DNA from: Amycolatopsis sp. EV170708-02-1 | GTDB taxonomy: Bacteria > Actinomycetota > Actinomycetes > Mycobacteriales > Pseudonocardiaceae | Reading direction: 5' to 3' | Length of the DNA stretch: 64,000 nucleotides | Assembly (NCBI RefSeq): GCF_022479115.1 | Contig: NZ_CP092497.1 | Span: forward strand, 9,596,388-9,660,387 | In this document: positions 1 to 10,870 of the stretch, piece after piece | How the letters are laid out: each line of letters opens with the position of its first letter | Position numbering within the stretch: the stretch's first letter is position 1 | The notes under the pieces: generated by a model | What the model saw: the letters and a program-made list of their open reading frames with translations, nothing else | Databases searched by the model: none | Told to the model about the DNA's origin: nothing | Position numbers and translations under genes: made by a program

Positions 1-138
1 CGGCGCCCAGCGCGCCGCTTCGAGCAGCGCGCGGAGCTGGTCTTCGGACACCGTGGCGGCCTCGTCGTAGGCGCGCGGGCTCCAGCGGTGGGCCAGGATC
101 GACGCGATCGGGGTACTTGTGTCGGCTGGTTTGTGCAC
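1..138 (-). CDS. Nitroreductase family protein, N-terminal fragment
   Basis: The first 46 codons of a gene running off the left edge, read from GTG at 138. The peptide has RWSPRAYDE near residues 18-26 and LLEAARWAP at 38-46, the usual opening of FMN-dependent nitroreductases (first FMN-contacting Arg, then the AARWAPS helix). The family reduces nitro or quinone compounds with NAD(P)H. The FMN-binding C-terminal half is outside the window, so substrate and integrity cannot be judged. It is divergent from ask across about 280 bp in which I see no gene. Confidence 0.75.
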   Translation of the reverse strand, partial: MHKPADTSTPIASILAHRWSPRAYDEAATVSEDQLRALLEAARWAP

Positions 139-419
139 GGCTAGGGAAGATACAGCGGAGCGAAGCTCCTCGTTTGAGGGTGGCGGCGGGGGCATGGATG
201 GATAACAAGGGGTGCTCTCCGTCACTAAAGTGAAAGGCCTCCGACTATTTCGTTGGTGTTAAGGAAGATTTACTTCCAGGAGTCCTCGAAGTGGTGGTCA
301 GGACCACTTACGAGGGTGGCGGGCGTGCGTGACCCCGGTAGGCTTTCGCCCAAATAAGGGACGCGGGGGCTCCTCGGTGCCCACGAGGAGCACGCCCGGC
401 CCGTCGAGGAGGTTCGGGC

Positions 420-2725
<2,306 letters not shown>

Positions 2726-2739
2726 CCCGGCGTGCAAGG

Positions 2740-2780
2740 AACGGTCCTTTCCTCGCGAATTTCGCAAGGAACGGACCGTT
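2740..2780. terminator. Inverted repeat after asd
   Basis: AACGGTCC at 2740 pairs with GGACCGTT at 2773, and each arm lies beside a copy of CAAGGAACGG. It starts 15 bp after the asd stop. A terminator role is inferred. There is no U tract. Confidence 0.45.
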
Positions 2781-2851
2781 CGTTGCGTCCGCTGGTCCTC
2801 TGACACCCGCGTTCAGGGGCAGCGCCGACCGTGTCCCAGGTGCCTTCAGAC

Positions 2852-3008
2852 GGACGGCACGCGTGACTGCCGGGACGACGCGCGTGATCAGACGGACGAC
2901 ACGTGTGTCCAGGCGGACGACTCGCGGCGGAGCGGCCGCGCACGTGTGCCGTCCGTCCAGTCACGTGTGCCGTCCGTCTGATCACACGTGCCGTCCACCC
3001 AGTCACGC
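2852..3008. repeat. Inverted array of 21-bp tandem units
   Basis: Left arm: three full units and a partial fourth, each starting GGACGRC, exactly 21 bp apart (2852, 2873, 2894, 2915). Right arm (about 2941-3008): the same units in reverse orientation, again 21 bp apart. Units carry cores such as GGACGGCAC, CACGTGTG and TGATCAGAC. The two arms can pair into a very long imperfect hairpin. It fills the space between the convergent asd and a minus-strand gene. Function unknown. Confidence 0.8.
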
Positions 3009-3030
3009 GACGGGGCGGCTCCTGAACGCC

Positions 3031-4131
3031 TCAGGGCTTAGTCGCACCCGCACAAGCCGCGTACCGCGTGGCCAGGAACTCGGCCCGAGGATCCGCGCTG
3101 TAGGACCACACCCCGCCGTCCGCCCGCGTCCCCAGCTGCCGGAACTGCTCGACGGCCTCGTCGAAGCGCCCGTTCTCCACGAGCGCCTTCGCCAGGTACG
3201 CCCGGTCTCCTCGTTTCTCCGGGTAGTCCTCGCCGTCGAGCAGCGCCAGGATCCCGTCGAGCGCGCCGGACACCCGCGGCGAACGCCACGCGGGCACGTC
3301 CTGGAACTCGGCTTCGTGCGCGGCGCGCAGCAGCAGCGGGGCCAGGTCCGGCGACTTCGCCGCGGCGGTCTCGGCGAACTCCCACATCAGCTCGTTCGAG
3401 CCGAACCACTTCTGGCACCAGTACTGCAAGGCCCGCGAGTGCGCGCCGCGATGCCGCGGGTCGCGGGCGACGAGTTCCGCCCAGACCTTCCGGTACTGGT
3501 CGTTCTCGTACTGCCGCCCCATCGCGATCGTGAGCGCGGTCACCCACGGCGTCGGGTCTTCGGGAGCCAGCTCCGCCGCCTCGTGCACGGCCTCCTCGGC
3601 CTGCTCCAGCACTCGGAAGAAGGCTGCGAACTGCTCCTGCGTGACGTGCTTCGCCTGGTGTGAACTGCGCACCTCCCAAGCCACGCTCACCAGTGAATCC
3701 GCGTTGACGAGCGCCGCGCCAGGGTCGCCGGGGCGGGCCTTCCGCCACGCCCGCAGCCACTCGTCGTCCTTCGCGGCGGCGTCACCGAGCACGCCGGTCA
3801 CCTGATCGCGGCGAGCCCAGTTCCCGCGGGTCGACGCCAGCAGCGCGGCGGCCCCTTCCCACTCCCCGCGGGCGGTCGATTCCTGTACGGCGAGGATCTC
3901 CTCGTCGGTCCAGTACTCCTTGGCCGACACCTCGCCGTCGGCCGGGAGACCCCAGCGCGTGACGTCCGGGATCCTGCCCTTGAACTTGGGCTTCTCCGGC
4001 GGTAGCAGCGCGGCGAACTCTTCCGGCGTCAGCTGGTCGTTGAGTTCGTCGATGCTGACGCCGCGTCGCTTCGCCTCCTTCATCACGGCGAAGACGGCCT
4101 TGCGTTGACGGGACTTGAACAGCCAAAGCAC
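3031..4131 (-). CDS. Helical-repeat (TPR-like) hypothetical protein
   Basis: 366 residues with no signal peptide or membrane segment. The N-terminal part (about residues 1-70) has a basic helix and the stretch SIDELNDQLTPEEFAALLPP. The rest is rich in paired helices resembling tetratricopeptide repeats, e.g. VLEQAEEAVHEAAELAPEDP and KALVENGRFDEAVEQFRQL. GTG at 4131 follows AAGGAG at good spacing. It lies 9 bp downstream of the M48 protease gene, so the two probably form an operon and the protein may work with that protease. No enzymatic motif was recognised. Confidence 0.7.
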   Translation of the reverse strand: MLWLFKSRQRKAVFAVMKEAKRRGVSIDELNDQLTPEEFAALLPPEKPKFKGRIPDVTRWGLPADGEVSAKEYWTDEEILAVQESTARGEWEGAAALLASTRGNWARRDQVTGVLGDAAAKDDEWLRAWRKARPGDPGAALVNADSLVSVAWEVRSSHQAKHVTQEQFAAFFRVLEQAEEAVHEAAELAPEDPTPWVTALTIAMGRQYENDQYRKVWAELVARDPRHRGAHSRALQYWCQKWFGSNELMWEFAETAAAKSPDLAPLLLRAAHEAEFQDVPAWRSPRVSGALDGILALLDGEDYPEKRGDRAYLAKALVENGRFDEAVEQFRQLGTRADGGVWSYSADPRAEFLATRYAACAGATKP

Positions 4132-4140
4132 GGAAACTCC

Positions 4141-5640
4141 TTAAGAACGAACAAGAGTGAGGGCCGGCCGGTAGCCGGCGGGCACTCCGGCGGCGGTCAG
4201 CAGCGCGCGCAGTGGCGCGGTGTCGGATTCGGCCGCGGTGGCCTGGTCGAGGGCGGGCGCCAGCCGGTCTTCCAGCGGCTCGTCCACGGTGAACGGCGCC
4301 GGCCCGGACCACGAAAGCGACCATCGCCCCGCGCCGACGTCGGTGAGCGCCGCGTGGACGACGACCGCCAGCCGCCGTCGGACCGAGACGGCGGCGAACT
4401 CGCGGCGGGCCCGCTGCCCGGCTCCGGCGGGCGGCGCCGCGCCGGGATCGGCCAGCTCCTCGTGCCTGCCCGCGTCGAGCAGGTCCAGCGCCATGTCCAG
4501 GGTGCGTTCGCCCAGGATCTCGGCGGCCGCTTCGGCGGCGGCGTGACGATGGCCGATGGCGACCAGCGACTGCCAGTCCGTCCGCCGTTTCGTGTGCGCC
4601 TCGTCGGAGAAGACGGTGAACAGCGCCTCGTCGAGCATCTTCTCGGCGCCGGTCAGCAGTTCGGTCGCCGGACGTTCGCCGCCGGGACGGACCGGGATCA
4701 CGGTGCCCGCTTCGAGCGTCGCGACGCGGTCCCGGGTGGCCGGATGCGAGTCCCATCGCGAGGTCTCGCCCTCCGGCGGGTTCCGGCGCATCTCCTCCAT
4801 CTGCTCCGCGCGGGCCGGGTCGGTGAGCAGCGCGCGGTAGCCCTCGCCGAACCGGTCCGGGAGATATCCCGCGTCCCAGCCGATCGCGGCGTAGTTGTTC
4901 ATGAAGAACCGCCAGGTGACGGCCAGCGCTTCGATCTCGCGCAGGGCCGAGGTCGCCGCGTCGGTGCCCGCGAGCCGTGCCGAGACGGCGTCGGCCGCGA
5001 GCTCCTGAGCCCGGCAGACACTCATCGAGACGACGAAATACAGCTTCGCGTACTGCTTGAAGAGCCAGCCGACGAAGCGCTCGAAATAGCCGTCGCGGTC
5101 GAGGCCTTCGACCACTCGCGCGATCGACTTGCGCCCGCGATAGGTCAGGGCGGCGAAGCGGGTGTCCTTGTTGCTGTAATGCCCGAGTTCGTGCGCGAGC
5201 ACGGCGCGGAACTGGTCCTGGCGCAGCCCCATGATCAGCGGCACACCGATGATCATGCGACGGCGCAGCACCCGCAGCCCGAGCCACGAGGTGCGCTCGG
5301 TGACCGCGGCGTTGACGTCCGGATCGAGGTAGATCTCGTCCGGCGGACGGGTGCCCGCCTCGGCCGCCAGCTCCCGGACCAGCGCCCAGAGCGCGGGTTG
5401 GGACTCCGGCGTCACCTGGACGCCGGGTACGTCGTCGTCGGTCACCCGCTCGACCGTGAGCAGGGTCTTGAGCAGGATCCAGCCGACCGGCACGGTGATG
5501 ATGCCGAGCTTGATCGCCGCCATGACGTTGTGCTGCAAAGCCAGTACTTCGAGTGTCACGATCCCGCCGACGAACGCGAGCACCAGCAGCGGGAACCCCG
5601 CCAGCAGGACGGCAGCGAGCAGCCCACGAAAAGACTTCAC
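4141..5640 (-). CDS. M48-family membrane zinc metalloprotease
   Basis: 499 residues. Two hydrophobic segments lie at the N-terminus (about residues 7-35 and 45-65). The zinc site HELGH spans residues 150-154 inside VLAHELGHYSNKD, with a likely third ligand Glu in the downstream helix containing AQELAADAVSARLAG. This is the Ste24/HtpX-type gluzincin layout; such enzymes sit in the membrane with a cytoplasmic active site and degrade damaged membrane proteins. The C-terminal 150 residues have no recognised domain. It is the first gene of a two-gene operon with the TPR-like gene. Confidence 0.85.
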   Translation of the reverse strand: MKSFRGLLAAVLLAGFPLLVLAFVGGIVTLEVLALQHNVMAAIKLGIITVPVGWILLKTLLTVERVTDDDVPGVQVTPESQPALWALVRELAAEAGTRPPDEIYLDPDVNAAVTERTSWLGLRVLRRRMIIGVPLIMGLRQDQFRAVLAHELGHYSNKDTRFAALTYRGRKSIARVVEGLDRDGYFERFVGWLFKQYAKLYFVVSMSVCRAQELAADAVSARLAGTDAATSALREIEALAVTWRFFMNNYAAIGWDAGYLPDRFGEGYRALLTDPARAEQMEEMRRNPPEGETSRWDSHPATRDRVATLEAGTVIPVRPGGERPATELLTGAEKMLDEALFTVFSDEAHTKRRTDWQSLVAIGHRHAAAEAAAEILGERTLDMALDLLDAGRHEELADPGAAPPAGAGQRARREFAAVSVRRRLAVVVHAALTDVGAGRWSLSWSGPAPFTVDEPLEDRLAPALDQATAAESDTAPLRALLTAAGVPAGYRPALTLVRS

Positions 5641-5880
5641 TGTGAAACGGACCTTCCCCAGAGTTGGTGTACCCCCGACACCGAGCGCTCATTGTGCCCG
5701 AAGCGCCTCGCGCGGCCGATCACTTTTCGAATACGATCGAAGACTTCGCGATGAACATCACCCCGGGGCAGACATGTCGCATGTGGACTGTCCATTGTGG
5801 AGCTGGGTAATTGCCTTGTCCGGTTCGCCCGATCGGTGCATTCTCAACGGCGACAAAACGTTTTCCACGAAGGGGAAGTC

Positions 5881-7071
5881 ATGTACACGGCGGTCGAAGG
5901 CTCGCGGGTTCCGATCCGGATGTGGGCGGACCCCGCATCGGTCGAGGACCAGGCCATGCGGCAGCTGCACAACGTCGCCAACCTGCCGTGGGTGCACGGC
6001 GTCGCGGTCATGCCCGACGTCCACTACGGCAAGGGCGCGACCGTCGGCAGCGTGATCGCGATGCGCGACGCGGTGTCCCCGGCCGCCGTCGGCGTGGACA
6101 TCGGCTGCGGGATGAGCGCGGTGCGGACCTCGCTCACCGCCGCCGACCTGCCCGACGACCTGCTGAAGCTCCGCCGCCGGATCGAATCGGCCGTCCCGGT
6201 CGGGTTCGGCCTGCACAAGACCCCGGTGAACCCGGCGAAGGTGCACGGTGTCGGTGGCTGGGACGCCTTCTGGAAGTCCTTCGGCGACCTGCACCCCGGC
6301 GTCCAGGAACTGCACGACCGCGCGTCGCGCCAGATCGGGAGCCTCGGCGGCGGTAACCACTTCATCGAGGTCTGCCTCGAACAGGGCGGCGAGGACGAAG
6401 GCCGCGTATGGCTGATGCTGCACTCCGGTTCGCGCAACATCGGCAAGGAGCTCGCGGAGCGGCATATGGCCGTCGCGCGGAAGCTGCCGCACAACGCGGA
6501 TCTGCCGGATCCGGACCTCGCGGTGTTCGTCGCGGGCACGCCGGAGATGCAGGCGTACCGGCGCGACCTCTTCTGGGCGCAGGACTACGCGGCGCGCAAC
6601 CGCGCCACCATGGTCGCGCTCGTGAAGCAGGCGCTGAAGGACGTCGTGCCGCAGACGACGTTCGACGACGCGATCAGCTGCCATCACAACTACGTCGCCG
6701 AGGAGACCTACGACGGCGTCGACCTGCTGGTGACCCGCAAGGGCGCGATCCGCGCGGGTTCGGGTGACCTCGGGATCATCCCGGGCAGCATGGGCACCGG
6801 TTCGTACATCGTGCGCGGCCTCGGGAACGCGTCGTCCTTCCAGTCCGCGTCGCACGGGGCGGGCCGCCGGATGTCGCGGAACAAGGCCAAGAAGCTGTAC
6901 ACCGCCGAAGACCTCGCCGCGCAGACCGCCGGCGTGGAATGCCGCAAGGACTCCGGTGTGGTGGACGAGATCCCGGCCGCGTACAAGGACATCGAAACGG
7001 TGATCAAGGCGCAGACGGACCTCGTCGAGGTGGTCGCGCACCTCAAGCAGGTCGTCTGCGTGAAGGGCTGA
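5881..7071 (+). CDS. rtcB: RtcB-family RNA ligase
   Basis: Joins RNA 2',3'-cyclic phosphate or 3'-phosphate ends to 5'-OH ends using GTP and Mn. The 396-residue product has DIGCGM with metal ligand Cys76, GGGNHFIE with His160, and SHGAGRRMSR with His325 at the position guanylylated in RtcB. ATG at 5881 is chosen because GAAGGGG precedes it and MYTAVEGSRVPIRMW fits the family start. An upstream in-frame start at 5797 would add an unconserved leader. No archease or RtcA gene is adjacent. A kinase/Thg1-like pair lies about 39 kb away. Confidence 0.92.
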   Translation: MYTAVEGSRVPIRMWADPASVEDQAMRQLHNVANLPWVHGVAVMPDVHYGKGATVGSVIAMRDAVSPAAVGVDIGCGMSAVRTSLTAADLPDDLLKLRRRIESAVPVGFGLHKTPVNPAKVHGVGGWDAFWKSFGDLHPGVQELHDRASRQIGSLGGGNHFIEVCLEQGGEDEGRVWLMLHSGSRNIGKELAERHMAVARKLPHNADLPDPDLAVFVAGTPEMQAYRRDLFWAQDYAARNRATMVALVKQALKDVVPQTTFDDAISCHHNYVAEETYDGVDLLVTRKGAIRAGSGDLGIIPGSMGTGSYIVRGLGNASSFQSASHGAGRRMSRNKAKKLYTAEDLAAQTAGVECRKDSGVVDEIPAAYKDIETVIKAQTDLVEVVAHLKQVVCVKG

Positions 7072-7116
7072 AACGTGGGTGGTGCGCCGGGGAACCCGAC
7101 ATACCACCCACGTTTC
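7070..7116. terminator. Inverted repeat after rtcB
   Basis: GAAACGTGGGTGGT pairs perfectly with ACCACCCACGTTTC (14 bp) around a 19-nt loop. The left arm overlaps the rtcB stop codon. Probable terminator. Confidence 0.6.
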
Positions 7117-7186
7117 TCGCTACCCGGACCCCGCCCCACCACGGCCCTCAACTGACAGGCTTCGCCTGGCTGGCTACATTCGACTC

Positions 7187-7558
7187 ATGAAGAGGTTGGG
7201 AATCGCGGCGCTACTGGCGGCCGCCGGGCTCGTGCTTGCGGGCTGCAGCGAGGTCACGAACGCCGTCGATCAGACGAACAAGGCCGCGACGAAGGTCGGC
7301 GCCTGCGCCGAGGCGCTCAGCCTCGCCGACCTCAATCCGGACCCGGCGACGATCAAGGAGCGCGCCGCGGACAAGGAGAAGCGCCTGCGTGAGCTGGCGA
7401 ACAGCGTCGGCGAGCAGAACGTCGCGAGCGCGCTCACCGGCATGGCCGACTCGTATCTGCAGGTGCAGAAGGAGAACATCCAGGACGCGGGCAAGGTCGC
7501 GGACTGGACCAAGCGCAACCTCGACCAGATCGAGGCCCTCCGCAAGGTCTGCGCCTAG
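7187..7558 (+). CDS. Small lipoprotein
   Basis: 123 residues starting MKRLGIAALLAAAGLVLAGC, a short signal peptide with lipobox LAGC at residues 17-20. The cysteine would be lipidated and the protein anchored to the outer face of the membrane. The mature part is charged and helical (TIKERAADKEKRLRELANSV) with a second cysteine near the end. ATG at 7187 is chosen over an in-frame upstream start because it gives the clean lipoprotein signal. Conserved small actinobacterial lipoprotein type. Function unknown. Confidence 0.75.
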   Translation: MKRLGIAALLAAAGLVLAGCSEVTNAVDQTNKAATKVGACAEALSLADLNPDPATIKERAADKEKRLRELANSVGEQNVASALTGMADSYLQVQKENIQDAGKVADWTKRNLDQIEALRKVCA

Positions 7559-7595
7559 CCGGAGCTGAAGGCCTTTCCCCGCATGACGCCACGAA

Positions 7596-7632
7596 AGGGC
7601 CCTTCACCGCGTCGCATGCGGTGAAGGGCCCT
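7596..7632. terminator. Inverted repeat between lipoprotein and MFS genes
   Basis: AGGGCCCTTCACCGC and its exact complement flank a 7-nt loop. It lies between convergent genes. The arm shares GGGCCCTTCACCGC with other inverted repeats in this window, notably the one near 44.1 kb. Confidence 0.65.
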
Positions 7633-7643
7633 CTCGGCTCACT

Positions 7644-8840
7644 TCAGGAGGAGGAGAGCGCGGGCACCTGGGCGGGCGTCCGGGACCGGCGCCAGAACAG
7701 GCCGACCGAGGCGATCGCCAGCGCGCCCAGCGCCGACGCCGCGAACCCCCAGCCCGGGCTCGAATGGTCGATCACGAACCCGATGATCGGGCTCCCGATG
7801 GCCAGCCCGATCCGGCTGGCCGCGTCCAGCAGTCCCATCGCCTCACCGCGCACCCGCGGCGGGGCCGCCGCGCTGACCGTCTCCGTACTCGCCGCGAGCG
7901 TCGGCGCGCACAGCACGTTGCTCGGGAAGAGCACGATCGCCAGCAGCCACCACGGCTCCGAGATCAGCCCGACCGGCAGCGTCAGCACCGCGAGCAGCAC
8001 CATCAGCGTGCCCTGCGAAAGCGACCGCCGGACCGCGCCGTGGATCGCCCCGCCGAGGACGGACGCGACGCACATCAGCGTGATCAACAGGCCCGACCAG
8101 GCGATGTCACCGCTCGCGCGCAGCGTCGCCAGCGCGGCGAGCTCCATGCCGACCAGGCAGAACAGCGCGCCCGCGGCGATGAACATCGCCATCACGAGCC
8201 GTCCGGTGAGCCAGCTCCGCACGGGCGGCCGCTCCCCGGTGAACACCTCGGCGTCGGCCTCGGCGCGGATCGGCGGGTTCTGCCGGTAGATCAGCGTCGC
8301 CGAAAGCGCGAAGCAGACCCCGATACCGGTGAGCGCGTAAACCGCGGGGAGCTGCGTGATCGCCATGATCCCGGCCGACGGCCCGATCATGAACGACGCC
8401 TCCACCAGGATCGTGTCCAGCGAATAGGCCGCTCGCCGCTGCTCCAGCGGCACGAGCGCGGTGAGCACCAGCCGCGCGAGCGTTCCGGCCGGCACCGACA
8501 GCACCCCCGCGGGGAGCGCGACCGCGAGCAGCACCTGATACGGCAGATGTGGCGCGCTGATCCAGAACGTCGACGAGGCGAGCCCGCAGATCGCGACGAC
8601 CGGCCGCAGCCCGTAGCGGTCGACGTACCTGCCGACGAGTGGTGCCCCGATCGCGCTGCCGAGCGTGGTGGCGGCGCCGATCAGCCCGGCCGCGCCGTAG
8701 CCGCGGCCGAGATCGTTGACCACGTACAGCGTCATCGTCACGCCCATGGCCGTCATCGGGAGCCGGGCCAGGAACATCAGCAGCATCGAGCTGGGAACTC
8801 CGGGCACGGCTAACACGCGACGATACGGAGCGAGGGCCAT
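7644..8840 (-). CDS. MFS transporter (exporter-like)
   Basis: 398 residues from ATG at 8840, with twelve predicted hydrophobic helices. The first helices read SSMLLMFLARLPMTAMGVTM, followed by the MFS loop LVGRYVDRYGLRP between helices 2 and 3. Two upstream in-frame starts would add a poorly conserved leader overlapping a palindrome. It is paralogous to the MFS gene at 33034, which shares the LLxFLARLP opening and the GRxxDRxGxxRP loop. It is divergent from catalase. Substrate unknown; efflux is likely from the family. Confidence 0.85.
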   Translation of the reverse strand: MALAPYRRVLAVPGVPSSMLLMFLARLPMTAMGVTMTLYVVNDLGRGYGAAGLIGAATTLGSAIGAPLVGRYVDRYGLRPVVAICGLASSTFWISAPHLPYQVLLAVALPAGVLSVPAGTLARLVLTALVPLEQRRAAYSLDTILVEASFMIGPSAGIMAITQLPAVYALTGIGVCFALSATLIYRQNPPIRAEADAEVFTGERPPVRSWLTGRLVMAMFIAAGALFCLVGMELAALATLRASGDIAWSGLLITLMCVASVLGGAIHGAVRRSLSQGTLMVLLAVLTLPVGLISEPWWLLAIVLFPSNVLCAPTLAASTETVSAAAPPRVRGEAMGLLDAASRIGLAIGSPIIGFVIDHSSPGWGFAASALGALAIASVGLFWRRSRTPAQVPALSSS

Positions 8841-8857
8841 ATGACCGATGAGAACGT

Positions 8858-8880
8858 AACTTGGTACGCACGTGCAAGTT
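8858..8880. promoter_or_regulatory. Palindromic operator candidate upstream of the MFS gene
   Basis: AACTTG (8858-8863) and CAAGTT (8875-8880) flank GTACGCACGTG. It sits 18 bp before the MFS start and also in the catalase promoter region. It includes TGGTAC, the half-site also found in front of the paralogous MFS gene at 34326. Confidence 0.4.
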
Positions 8881-8948
8881 TTTTTCGGGGAGGCACGGGT
8901 CACCCGGTCCGGGGTGGTTTCTTGACTGATTCCAGATTAGCCGGGAGG

Positions 8949-8976
8949 GTGGTGGTGACTGACCGCTCACCACCAC
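8949..8976. promoter_or_regulatory. Perfect inverted repeat in the catalase leader
   Basis: GTGGTGGTGA (8949-8958) and TCACCACCAC (8967-8976) are a perfect 10-bp inverted repeat with an 8-nt spacer. It ends 5 bp before the AGGAGG ribosome-binding site of catalase. It could be a repressor site or an mRNA hairpin gating translation. Confidence 0.5.
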
Positions 8977-8994
8977 GAACCAGGAGGCACCGGC

Positions 8995-10437
8995 GTGACC
9001 CTGCCGACCACGAACAACGTGGGCATCCCCGTCGCGAGCGACAACGACTCCCTGACGGTAGGCGCCAACGGCCCGATCCTGCTGCAGGACCACTACCTGA
9101 TCGAGAAGAACGCCCAGTTCAACCGCGAACGTGTGCCGGAGCGCGTCGTCCACGCCAAGGGCGGCGGCGCGCACGGCTTCCTCGAGGTCACGGAGGACGT
9201 CAGTCAGTTCACGAAGGCCGCGTTGTTCCAGCCCGGCGTGCGCACCGAGAGCCTGGTCCGGTTCTCGTCGGTCGCCGGCGAGAACGGCTCGCCCGACACG
9301 TGGCGCGACCCGCGCGGCTTCGCGGTGAAGTTCTACACCTCCGAAGGCAACTACGACCTCGTCGGCAACAACACCCCGGTGTTCTTCATCCGCGACCCGA
9401 TCAAGTTCCCCGACTTCATCCACTCGCAGAAGCGCCGCGCCGACAACCACCTGCGCGACCACGACATCCAGTGGGACTTCTGGACGCTTCGGCCCGAGTC
9501 CGCGCACCAGGTCACCTGGCTGATGGGCGACCGCGGCATCCCGTCGAACTGGCGGGAGATGGACGGCTTCGGCTCGCACACCTACCTGTGGGAGAACGCC
9601 GGCGGCGAGAAGTTCTGGGTCAAGTACCACTTCAAGACCGACCAGGGCATCGGCTACCTGCCGCAGGCCGACGCGGACCGGATCGCGGGCGAGGACTCCG
9701 ACTACTACATCCGCGACCTGTTCAAGAACATCAAGCAGGGCAACCACCCCAGCTGGACGCTGTACGTCCAGGTGATGCCGTACGCCGAGGCCGCGGACTA
9801 CCGGTTCAACCCGTTCGACCTGACCAAGGTGTGGCCGAAGGGCGACTACCCGCTGATCAAGGTCGGCCGCTGGGTGCTCGACCGCAATCCGGCGAACTAC
9901 TTCGCGGAGATCGAGCAGGCCGCGTTCGAGCCGTCCAACCTGGTGCCGGGGATCGGCCCGTCGCCCGACAAGATGCTGCAGGGCCGTCTGTTCGCGTACC
10001 CGGACGCGCACCGCTACCGGATCGGCGCGAACTACACGCAGCTGCCGGTCAACGCGCCGAAGTCCCCGGTGAACAGCTACTCGCGTGACGGCGCGATGCG
10101 CTACAACAACCCGGGCGACCCGGTGTACGCGCCGAACTCCTACGGCGGCCCGCACGCGAGCGCGGAGATCGCCTCCGAGACCGCTTCGGGCTACGGCGTG
10201 GAGGACGAGGTCATCCGGTCGGCGTACAAGCTCCACGCCGAGGACGACGACTTCGGCCAGCCGGGCACGCTCGTGCGCGACGTGATGGACGACGCGCAGC
10301 GTCAGCGGCTCGCGGACAACATCATCGGCCACGCTTCGAACGACGTCTCCCAGCCGGTGCTGGAGCGCGTCTTCGAGTACTGGCGGAACGTCGACAAGGA
10401 CCTCGGCGACAAGGTCGCGGACGCTTTCCGCAAGTAG
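8995..10437 (+). CDS. katA: Monofunctional heme catalase
   Basis: Decomposes hydrogen peroxide to water and oxygen. 480 residues, the small-subunit clade length. Catalytic His53 lies in RVVHAKGGGAHGF. The distal Asn region is SSVAGENGSPDTWRDPRGF, and the heme-ligand tyrosine lies in RLFAYPDAHRYRIG. GTG at 8995 follows AGGAGG. The perfect inverted repeat just upstream suggests specific control. Other stress genes (Ohr, Dps) follow within 5 kb but are not in the same operon. The gene symbol is by family; the exact katA/katE class was not tested. Confidence 0.95.
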   Translation: MTLPTTNNVGIPVASDNDSLTVGANGPILLQDHYLIEKNAQFNRERVPERVVHAKGGGAHGFLEVTEDVSQFTKAALFQPGVRTESLVRFSSVAGENGSPDTWRDPRGFAVKFYTSEGNYDLVGNNTPVFFIRDPIKFPDFIHSQKRRADNHLRDHDIQWDFWTLRPESAHQVTWLMGDRGIPSNWREMDGFGSHTYLWENAGGEKFWVKYHFKTDQGIGYLPQADADRIAGEDSDYYIRDLFKNIKQGNHPSWTLYVQVMPYAEAADYRFNPFDLTKVWPKGDYPLIKVGRWVLDRNPANYFAEIEQAAFEPSNLVPGIGPSPDKMLQGRLFAYPDAHRYRIGANYTQLPVNAPKSPVNSYSRDGAMRYNNPGDPVYAPNSYGGPHASAEIASETASGYGVEDEVIRSAYKLHAEDDDFGQPGTLVRDVMDDAQRQRLADNIIGHASNDVSQPVLERVFEYWRNVDKDLGDKVADAFRK

Positions 10438-10472
10438 AGGACCTCTCTTCGAGAGGCTGCTCCCACCACCGA

Positions 10473-10500
10473 ACGCCCCCGGTGCGCGCACCGGGGGCGT
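10473..10500 (+). terminator. Rho-independent-type terminator of catalase
   Basis: ACGCCCCCGGTGC pairs with GCACCGGGGGCGT, followed by TTTCC. It starts 35 bp after the catalase stop. Confidence 0.8.
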
Positions 10501-10870
10501 TTCCATGTCCCCACTCGCATGTGAAACCAGAAGTGGGCGTGGCGTGCGTGGGGGACAACCCGAGTGGAGCAGTGCGACACGCCTGTCCGACGGAGTGATG
10601 AAGCCAAACGATCACCGTTTACACCGGTGTGGGTGAACGAGCCGTTCCACGGTGTCGGCCGGTCACTGCTGGTCATAAATCGGCGGCGAAAGGATGATCT
10701 TCAGGGGGAAGCACAAGATTTCGACGTTAATCAATTGCGGGGGTCTTCCCCGGGAATGAATCCGGCACGTAAGGGTTAGAAATCGGTTCCAACCGGTGAT
10801 CGGGTGGTGTTCGGCCGATACGGCGGGTATCGATTTACCTCGTCAGGTCCCAGAGGCCAGGAGGTAAGGA
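10501..10870. other. Intergenic region without a supported gene
   Basis: About 370 bp between the catalase terminator and the secreted-protein gene. It holds a small perfect stem CGGTT/AACCG near 10790 and probably the promoter of the next gene. A 71-codon open frame at 10564 has no ribosome-binding site and unremarkable composition, and I do not call it. Confidence 0.5.

Noticed and set aside
139..419. Possible lysine riboswitch upstream of ask
   Set aside because: I could not see the conserved L-box core or a terminator/antiterminator pair.
2852..3008. CRISPR array
   Set aside because: Units are contiguous 21-bp repeats without spacers and occur in inverted arms; no cas gene is nearby.
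4105..5754. A 549-codon plus-strand open frame
   Set aside because: It is antisense to the M48 protease with its HELGH motif; no recognisable domain.
10564..10779. A 71-codon open frame after catalase
   Set aside because: No ribosome-binding site, no motif, and it ends before the promoter of the next gene.
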